Shown one piece after another: positions 1-5,026 of a DNA stretch of 8,518 bases. The notes under the pieces were generated by a model. The model had not been told where the DNA came from and did not search any database. It saw nothing but the letters and a program-made list of their open reading frames with translations. The position numbers and the translations under genes are program-made. Source of the DNA: Candidatus Omnitrophota bacterium (GTDB taxonomy: Bacteria > Omnitrophota > Gorgyraeia > Gygaellales > Profunditerraquicolaceae); contig JAQTRM010000014.1 of assembly GCA_028711825.1 (NCBI GenBank), forward strand, positions 18,347-26,864. Reading direction: 5' to 3'. Numbering within the stretch: position 1 is the stretch's first letter; each line of letters begins with the position of its first letter.

Positions 1-93
1 TACGAGAATTGATTTTTCCTTCCACAACCCGTAGAATTCTCTCTTCCATTAACCACAATGTGTTGTATTTGCGGTATTTAGGGATTTTTTTTC

Positions 94-122
94 TTGACAA
101 TAGGGAGGATTTTATCTATACT
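94..122 (+). promoter_or_regulatory. Sigma-70-type promoter of the dcw operon
   Basis: The -35 hexamer TTGACA (94-99) is a perfect consensus. After a 17-bp spacer comes TATACT (117-122), a near-consensus -10. An 8-T tract (85-92) just upstream could act as an AT-rich UP-like element. Transcription would be expected to start near 128-130, giving a leader of about 40 nt before mraZ. It is the only promoter of this quality I saw in the window, and its position directly upstream of the first gene supports it. The match is seen in the sequence; the start site and activity are inferred. Confidence 0.88.
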
Positions 123-129
123 TACTACA

Positions 130-156
130 TAAGTGGATAAAAGTGGAGCAAAGTGG
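130..156 (+). promoter_or_regulatory. Triple MraZ box (operator)
   Basis: Three direct repeats with core AAGTGG lie at 131-136, 141-146 and 151-156, exactly 10 bp apart (one helical turn). Including the preceding base they read TAAGTGG, AAAGTGG and AAAGTGG, separated by 3 nt. MraZ proteins of other bacteria bind tandem GTGG- or TGGG-containing repeats of about 10-bp period ahead of their own gene. The array starts at the predicted transcription start and runs into the mraZ ribosome binding site, so bound MraZ would be expected to block initiation. The repeats are seen directly; assignment to MraZ rests on family knowledge and the adjacent mraZ gene. Confidence 0.87.
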
Positions 157-160
157 AAGG
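155..160 (+). promoter_or_regulatory. Ribosome binding site of mraZ
   Basis: GGAAGG lies 7 nt before the ATG at 168 and fixes that start. It shares its first two bases with the third MraZ box. An ATG at 161 also follows the purine tract but is in another frame and stops after 8 codons. Confidence 0.7.
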
Positions 161-167
161 ATGAAAA

Positions 168-605
168 ATGTTCTACGGGGAGTTTGAACATTCCATAGAC
201 CGTAAAGGGCGCCTGATCATGCCGGCTAAATTCCGCGAAGTCGCCAAGAACCAATTCGTGGAAAAGTTCTTTGTTACGCGCGGTCTGGATAAATGTCTTT
301 TTATGTTTTCCGAGGAGGAATGGCGTTCCCAGGAGAATAAATTTAAAGCGATGTCTTTTACAAAACAGCAGGCGCGTATTTTTAACCGCCTGCTTTTTAG
401 CGGGGCGTTAGATGTTTGCCCGGATAAGCAGGGAAGGGTCCTCCTGCCGCAGTACCTGAAAGATTTCGCCCAGATCAGGAAGGATGTGGTGATTGTCGGG
501 GTTTCCAACCGGATCGAAATCTGGTCAAAGGAATTGTGGCGCGATTTTTACGCCAACAGCCGGCAGTCTTTTGAAGAGATATCAGAAAAATTAATGGATG
601 TATAA
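168..605 (+). CDS. mraZ: Transcriptional regulator MraZ
   Basis: A 145-residue protein of normal length for MraZ, the DNA-binding repressor that opens the dcw cluster and controls its own operon. It has the typical tandem SpoVT/AbrB-like (swapped-hairpin) domains. The first begins MFYGEFEHSID and carries DRKGR at residues 11-15 followed by LIMPAKFR. The second carries DKQGR at 86-90 followed by VLLP. These two D-x-K/Q-G-R loops are the family's DNA-contacting elements. MraZ forms ring-shaped oligomers that read tandem boxes, which fits the three 10-bp-spaced boxes at 130-156. The start at 168 is supported by GGAAGG 7 nt upstream and by the conserved MF-x-GE N-terminus. The TAA stop abuts the ATG of rsmH, implying coupled translation. 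Nothing is missing. Confidence 0.97.
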   Translation: MFYGEFEHSIDRKGRLIMPAKFREVAKNQFVEKFFVTRGLDKCLFMFSEEEWRSQENKFKAMSFTKQQARIFNRLLFSGALDVCPDKQGRVLLPQYLKDFAQIRKDVVIVGVSNRIEIWSKELWRDFYANSRQSFEEISEKLMDV

Positions 606-1511
606 ATGTTATCAGATGAGTTGCTGCATGTTCCGGTAATGCTGCAGGAGGTCCTGGAATACCTGAATCTTAAGCCGGGACAAACGATCGTGGATGCCAC
701 GATGGGGACCGGCGGGCATGCGCTGGAAATATTAAAAAGGATTACTCCGGGGGGGAGATTGATCGGGATCGACCGCGACGAGAATTCACTCGGGATTTGC
801 CGTAAGAGGCTGGCGGAGTTCGAAGGGAGTGTCGAGTTCGCGCACGCCAATTTTTCCGATCTCGATGAAGTCCTTTCCGCCCGGGGGGTTGAAAAGATAG
901 ACGGCATTATTTTTGATCTCGGTATCTCAAGTTATCAGCTGCGCGATCCGCAAAGGGGTTTCAGCTTCCAGGAGGAGGGGCCGCTTGATATGCGCCTGGA
1001 CCAGGATAGTTATATCTGCGCTTACGACCTGGTGAATAATCTTAACGAGAACGAGATCTCGCAGATGCTTTGGAATTTCGGGCAGGAACGCTGGCACAGC
1101 CGTATCGCCCGCCTCCTGGTCCAGGAACGCCGGAACGAGCCGATCTCTACCACCCGTCAGCTGGCGGATCTGGTGGTGCGGGCGATCCCGCATCGTTACC
1201 GCCGGAGTTATTACCGGATCCATCCGGCGACGCGCACCTTCCAGGCGGTTCGTATCGCCGTCAATCGCGAACTTGAGATTCTGGAAGGCACGGTCAAGAA
1301 AGCCGTTGATATTTTAAAAAAGCGGGCTAGAATATGTGTTATTTCATTCCATTCGCTGGAGGACCGGGTGATTAAACACACTTTTCGCGCGCTGAAAACC
1401 GAGGGATTACTTGAGATTATCACTGCTAAACCATTGACTCCCGCTCCCGGCGAAATGGATGCTAATCCTTCCAGCCGGAGCTCTAAATTCAGGGTTGCCG
1501 AAAGGATATGA
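606..1511 (+). CDS. rsmH: 16S rRNA m4C1402 N4-methyltransferase RsmH (MraW)
   Basis: A 301-residue SAM-dependent methyltransferase of usual length that N4-methylates C1402 in the 16S rRNA decoding centre (E. coli numbering). Visible motifs are HVPVMLQEVL near the N-terminus, the SAM-binding loop DATMGTGGH (30-38), GIDRD (54-58), IIFDLGISSYQLRDPQRGFSF (101-121), GPLDMRLD (125-132), HPATRTFQAVRIAVN (206-220), ISFHSLEDR (246-254) and a C-terminal NPSSRSSKFRVAER (287-300). The middle holds the family's helical insertion. The start directly follows the mraZ stop (TAAATG), and I see no good Shine-Dalgarno sequence before it, so translation probably depends on ribosomes finishing mraZ. The AAAGGA serving ftsL lies inside the last codons. 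It is a standard dcw passenger with no direct role in wall synthesis. Confidence 0.97.
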   Translation: MLSDELLHVPVMLQEVLEYLNLKPGQTIVDATMGTGGHALEILKRITPGGRLIGIDRDENSLGICRKRLAEFEGSVEFAHANFSDLDEVLSARGVEKIDGIIFDLGISSYQLRDPQRGFSFQEEGPLDMRLDQDSYICAYDLVNNLNENEISQMLWNFGQERWHSRIARLLVQERRNEPISTTRQLADLVVRAIPHRYRRSYYRIHPATRTFQAVRIAVNRELEILEGTVKKAVDILKKRARICVISFHSLEDRVIKHTFRALKTEGLLEIITAKPLTPAPGEMDANPSSRSSKFRVAERI

Positions 1512-1516
1512 ATTAA

Positions 1517-1885
1517 ATGAGACTGACTAAATTCTTTTCCGCGGTAGTATTCATAACATCCTTTTCTGTGCTCTATGTTTATCAGCAGAGCGAGATTTTC
1601 CGTCTGGCCTATCTCGGCCAGAAGAAGCAGGCCGTTTTTTCGGACCTCATGGATAAGAACACCGCTTTAAGGTACAGCATTAATAAGAACTCTTCCCTGG
1701 TAAATATCGGTGCGCGCATCAACAGCACCAATGATTTTCAGATGCCTGACAATTACCGTTTCGTAAAATTCGTTTCCTCTCCGGGCGGCTTGAGGCTGGC
1801 AAGCCGGCAGCACGCCTCCGAGGGGCTCTTGGCAAGGATTTTCAGCCTGAAACGGGAAGCCCAGGCAAAAACGATTAACCCCTAA
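1517..1885 (+). CDS. ftsL: FtsL-like cell division protein (single-pass, coiled coil)
   Basis: A 122-residue small bitopic membrane protein. Residues about 5-22 form a hydrophobic segment (FFSAVVFITSFSVLYVY) after a short basic N-terminus (MRLTK), giving a cytoplasmic N-terminus and an exported C-terminal part. Residues about 23-68 are polar and heptad-like (QQSEIFRL, QKKQAVFSDL, NTALRYSINKN), as expected for the FtsL coiled coil that pairs with FtsB/DivIC and activates FtsW-FtsI at the septum. Position between rsmH and ftsI is the classic ftsL slot and is the main support, because FtsL sequences diverge strongly. The tail (about 75-122; MPDNYRFVKF, then a basic stretch) is a recognisable extension of unknown role. 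AAAGGA (1501-1505) lies 11 nt before the ATG. I am confident of the type and less so of detailed equivalence to E. coli FtsL. Confidence 0.78.
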   Translation: MRLTKFFSAVVFITSFSVLYVYQQSEIFRLAYLGQKKQAVFSDLMDKNTALRYSINKNSSLVNIGARINSTNDFQMPDNYRFVKFVSSPGGLRLASRQHASEGLLARIFSLKREAQAKTINP

Positions 1886-1899
1886 TACTAATTATTCCT

Positions 1900-1905
1900 A
1901 AAGGA
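1900..1905 (+). promoter_or_regulatory. Ribosome binding site of ftsI (GTG start)
   Basis: AAAGGA lies 5 nt before GTG at 1911 and selects this GTG as the ftsI start. The flanking TTCC (1896-1899) could pair with GGAA (1903-1906) in a weak 4-bp hairpin that partly hides the site; this is probably too weak to matter. Confidence 0.7.
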
Positions 1906-1910
1906 AAATA

Positions 1911-3605
1911 GTGTATATCAGCAATTATCGCCGGAGATGTAAGGCGGTATTCTTGGTTTTTTTTATCCTCCTGCTGCTTTGCGTGGGCCGGCTTTTATTT
2001 ATCCAGTTTTTCCGCGCAAACTACCTTACCGCAATTGCCAGGAAACAGCATAACAAGCTCATGGAGCTTGAGCCCCGGCGCGGGACGATCTATGATTGCA
2101 ATCTCAAGGCCCAGGCGTTCAACATGTCCATGGATTCTCTTTATGCCGAGCCTAATATCATTAAAAATAAAGACCAGGTTGCGGAGGAACTTTCCGCGGT
2201 GCTCGGCCCGGACCGCCAGTATTTCCGCGAAAGGCTGAACCGCGATAAAGCTTTTATCTGGCTGGAACGCAAGCTTACCCCGGAAAAATCCGAAAAGGTC
2301 AAAAAATTTGGAATTAAGGGGCTGGGTTTTATCAAAGAGACCAAGCGTATCTATCCGAACAGCTATCTCGGCAGCCATATCATCGGTTTCAGCGGCATGG
2401 ATAATATCGGGCTGGAAGGGATAGAGAGAAGCTATGACGGTTATTTAAGGGGAACTCCCGGATGGGCGATTTTCCTGCGCGACGCGCGCATGAGGAAACT
2501 TGATATCTGGGAGAAGATGGTCCTGCCCCAGGACGGCCTGGATGTGGTGCTCACGGTTGACGAAGTAATCCAGTATATCGCCGAAAGGGAGCTGGAAAAG
2601 GCGTTTTGCGATTTCCATGCCAAAGGCGCCAGTATCGTGGTGATGGATCCTTATACCGGAAGGATCCTGGCGATGGCGAACCGCCCCACTTATGATCTTA
2701 ACGACCGTTCCGGGGTCAATAAAGACGCGATGCGCAACCGGGCAATCTGCGACCTTTTCGAGCCGGGATCGGTATTCAAGATTGTCACCGCCTCCGCCGC
2801 GCTGGAAGAGAAAAAAGTCAGCGAGAACGATGTCTTTTTCTGTGAAAACGGCGCTTACCGGGTAGGCGGGCGCATCCTGCACGACCATACCTCTCACGGC
2901 AACCTTACCTTCCGCCAGGTAATCGAGGAGTCCAGCAATATCGGGACGGTTAAGGTAGCCCAGATTCTGGGGCCGGATACCTTATACCGGTATATCAAGG
3001 CATTTGGTTTCGGGAACAAGACCGGGATAGACCTTGCGGGCGAGATCTCCGGGATAATCAGGCCGCCGCGCCTTTGGTCCAAGACCTCGATTACCGCGGT
3101 GCCGATGGGGCAGGAGGTGGGGGTGACCGCATTGCAGCTGGCCAGCGCGATTTCAGTGATCGCCAACGGCGGGCAGTTGATGAAGCCTTATATCATTGAT
3201 TCGATACGCGATAATCAGGGCACTGTCATAAAACAGAATAAGCCGGTTTTTGTCCGCAAGGTGATTTCCGTAGATACCGCGATGAGGATAAAAAAGATCC
3301 TTACCGGCGTGGTGGAGGAAGGGACGGGGAGGCTCGGCAAAGTCCAGGGGTTCAGCGCCGCCGGAAAAACCGGGACCGCCCAGAAACTTGAACCTAACGG
3401 CAGTTATTCCCATAATAAATTTGTGGCTTCTTTTATCGGCTTCGCGCCTGCCGAAGATCCTCTGCTGGTAATCGTGGTCATGGTGGACGAACCGCATCCT
3501 TCTTATTTCGGGGGGGTGGTTGCCGCGCCGGTTTTTAAAAAAGTGGCCGGCGACGTCATTCGTTATTTAAAGGGAAACCAGATACCGGCGGAGGCGTCCA
3601 GATGA
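1911..3605 (+). CDS. ftsI: Septal peptidoglycan transpeptidase FtsI (PBP3-type class B PBP)
   Basis: A 564-residue class B penicillin-binding protein that crosslinks peptidoglycan at the division septum as partner of the glycosyltransferase FtsW. A short basic cytoplasmic N-terminus (NYRRRCK) precedes one membrane anchor at about 12-33. The periplasmic PBP dimerisation domain follows: EPRRGTIYD (54-62), RIYPNSYLGSHIIGF (146-160) and GLEGIERSYDGYLRG (167-181). The transpeptidase domain has all three active-site motifs: S-x-x-K as EPGSVFK with nucleophile S287 and K290, SSN at 341-343, and KTGTA at 486-490. It ends soon after VAAPVFKKVAGDVIRYL, so the C-terminal PASTA domains of many Gram-positive relatives are absent and the length matches Gram-negative FtsI. 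Start is GTG at 1911 with AAAGGA 5 nt upstream. The stop overlaps the murE start as ATGA. Placement directly after ftsL favours FtsI over SpoVD or PBP2. Confidence 0.96.
   Translation: MYISNYRRRCKAVFLVFFILLLLCVGRLLFIQFFRANYLTAIARKQHNKLMELEPRRGTIYDCNLKAQAFNMSMDSLYAEPNIIKNKDQVAEELSAVLGPDRQYFRERLNRDKAFIWLERKLTPEKSEKVKKFGIKGLGFIKETKRIYPNSYLGSHIIGFSGMDNIGLEGIERSYDGYLRGTPGWAIFLRDARMRKLDIWEKMVLPQDGLDVVLTVDEVIQYIAERELEKAFCDFHAKGASIVVMDPYTGRILAMANRPTYDLNDRSGVNKDAMRNRAICDLFEPGSVFKIVTASAALEEKKVSENDVFFCENGAYRVGGRILHDHTSHGNLTFRQVIEESSNIGTVKVAQILGPDTLYRYIKAFGFGNKTGIDLAGEISGIIRPPRLWSKTSITAVPMGQEVGVTALQLASAISVIANGGQLMKPYIIDSIRDNQGTVIKQNKPVFVRKVISVDTAMRIKKILTGVVEEGTGRLGKVQGFSAAGKTGTAQKLEPNGSYSHNKFVASFIGFAPAEDPLLVIVVMVDEPHPSYFGGVVAAPVFKKVAGDVIRYLKGNQIPAEASR
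3590..3594 (+). promoter_or_regulatory. Ribosome binding site of murE
   Basis: GGAGG inside the last ftsI codons, 7 nt before the ATG at 3602. It is the strongest Shine-Dalgarno match in the window and fixes the murE start despite a short N-terminus. Confidence 0.75.
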
Positions 3606-5026
3606 CCAGAGTTTCCGGTTTGGCGGGGGCGCGCGGGATAACCGCGAATTCAAAAGATGTAAAAAAAGATTATATTTTTGTGGCGGTCCGGGGAAATTCC
3701 CTGGACGGCGGGCGCTTTATCGACGAAGCCCTCGCCCGGGGGGCGCGTTTGATTGTAGTCGATAAGGATATCTCGGACTTGAAAAAGAGCGCGCCGGGAG
3801 CGGGATTCCTGAAGACCGGTAATTGCCGGGAGTTTTTGGCGCGCGCCTCGCGGGAATTCTACGGCGACCCTTCCGCGAAGATGCGGATCGCCGGGATTAC
3901 CGGGACCAACGGCAAGACTACCGTTTCTTACCTTATCGAAGCGATCGCCGCCGGGGGAGGTTATCCCTGCGGTGTGATCGGGACGATCAACTATCGTTTT
4001 AAAGGGAAAAAATTCGCCGCCGGGAATACCACCCCGGGGCCGGAGCGGGTGCAGGAACTGCTCGCGGGGATGCTCAAGGACGGGGTGAAATATTGCGCGA
4101 TGGAGGTTTCTTCGCACGCTTTAGACCAGGGACGGGTGTCGGGAGTAAAATTCAGGAAAGCGATTTTTACCAACCTTACCCAGGATCACCTGGATTATCA
4201 TAAGAATCTAAAGAATTATTTTCTGGCCAAGGCGAAACTTTTCCGCTCTTTGAGCGCCCGGAGCACGGCGATCATCAATAATGACGACGCCTGCGGCAGG
4301 AAACTTAAGCGTTTGACTGGCGCCGGGGTAATGACTTATGGTATCCGCAGGGATTCGGATGTCATGGCCCGGGATATCGTTTTCGGTATTGCCGGGACGG
4401 AATTCACTTTGGCCGTTCCGGGTAAGGCGCTCAAGATAAGAAGCCTTTTGGTGGGGCGCCATAATATTTACAACCTTCTTGCCGCAGCCTCCTGGGGGAT
4501 TTCCGAAGGCTTCAAGCTTGAGGATATCAAGGCGGTTTTTGAGAAATTCAGGAAAGTCCCCGGGCGCCTGGAACCGGCCGGGAGAGGAAATGAAAAGCGG
4601 ATTTTTGTAGATTACGCGCATACTCCGGACGCGCTTTTTAACGTGCTCGGAGCTTTAAGGCCCCTGGTTCAAGGAAGGCTTATTGTGGTTTTCGGGTGCG
4701 GAGGAGAACGGGACAAGCTTAAGCGCCCTTTAATGGGAAAGATCGCCACGGATCTTGCGGATTTCGCGATTATCACCAGCGATAACCCGCGTTCGGAAGA
4801 CCCGGGAATGATTATTCGGGATATCCTTAAAGGAATCCGGAAACGTAATTATGCGGTGGCCGCCGACCGGAAGGAGGCGATCCGCAAAGGATTGCTGATG
4901 GCCGGCCGGGATGACTGTTTGCTGGTCGCCGGCAAAGGGCATGAGGATTATCAGGTGTTAAAAAATAAAAAATTGAAATTCAGCGATCGAAAGGTGATCA
5001 GTGAATGTTTAAAGTTGATGAAATAA
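3602..5026 (+). CDS. murE: UDP-MurNAc-tripeptide synthetase MurE (probably mDAP-adding)
   Basis: A 474-residue cytoplasmic Mur ligase that adds the third stem amino acid to UDP-MurNAc-L-Ala-D-Glu using ATP. The N-terminal UDP-binding domain (about 1-90, ITANSKDV, IFVAVRGNSLDG) is followed by the ATPase domain: P-loop GTNGKTT (101-107), NTTPGP (142-147), EVSSHALDQGRV (168-179), NLTQDHLDYH (191-200), and the likely carbamylated lysine K210 in FLAKAKLF. Next come GRHNIYN (285-291) and the C-terminal domain with DYAHTPDAL (337-345), FGCGGERDKLKRPLMG (364-379), DNPRSEDP (394-401) and GKGHEDYQ (444-451). DNPR is the signature of meso-diaminopimelate enzymes; lysine-adding MurE lacks this arginine. 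The N-terminus is roughly 15-20 residues shorter than E. coli MurE, but the ATGA overlap with ftsI and GGAGG at 3590-3594 support ATG 3602. The end overlaps murF by 22 nt. Confidence 0.97.
   Translation: MTRVSGLAGARGITANSKDVKKDYIFVAVRGNSLDGGRFIDEALARGARLIVVDKDISDLKKSAPGAGFLKTGNCREFLARASREFYGDPSAKMRIAGITGTNGKTTVSYLIEAIAAGGGYPCGVIGTINYRFKGKKFAAGNTTPGPERVQELLAGMLKDGVKYCAMEVSSHALDQGRVSGVKFRKAIFTNLTQDHLDYHKNLKNYFLAKAKLFRSLSARSTAIINNDDACGRKLKRLTGAGVMTYGIRRDSDVMARDIVFGIAGTEFTLAVPGKALKIRSLLVGRHNIYNLLAAASWGISEGFKLEDIKAVFEKFRKVPGRLEPAGRGNEKRIFVDYAHTPDALFNVLGALRPLVQGRLIVVFGCGGERDKLKRPLMGKIATDLADFAIITSDNPRSEDPGMIIRDILKGIRKRNYAVAADRKEAIRKGLLMAGRDDCLLVAGKGHEDYQVLKNKKLKFSDRKVISECLKLMK
4990..4998 (+). promoter_or_regulatory. 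Ribosome binding site of murF
   Basis: AAAGGTGAT within the murE 3' end, 6 nt before the ATG at 5005. It supports the start that gives the 22-nt murE/murF overlap. Confidence 0.7.

Noticed and set aside
4..41. Inverted repeat GAGAATT (4-10) / AATTCTC (35-41) as a terminator or operator
   Set aside because: Seven pairs with a 24-nt loop, AT-rich and not followed by a T-run; too weak.
1..49. Partial minus-strand gene starting at ATG 49-47
   Set aside because: Only 16 codons are visible and there is no clear ribosome site, so it cannot be annotated as a gene. It is kept only as part of the finding on the possible second palindrome copy.
85..92. Run of eight T as an intrinsic terminator of an upstream gene
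   Set aside because: No GC-rich hairpin precedes it; it fits better as AT-rich DNA upstream of the -35 box.
3..140. Open + strand frame covering 3-140
   Set aside because: It runs through the promoter and the first MraZ box and has no recognisable protein pattern; its openness is explained by short length.
161..187. ATG at 161 as the start of a gene or leader peptide
   Set aside because: It is only one or two bases beyond GGAAGG, is out of frame with mraZ and stops after 8 codons. ATG 168 gives the conserved MraZ N-terminus.
1896..1906. TTCC-TAAA-GGAA hairpin over the ftsI ribosome site as a regulatory element
   Set aside because: Only four base pairs with a four-base loop; unlikely to be stable.
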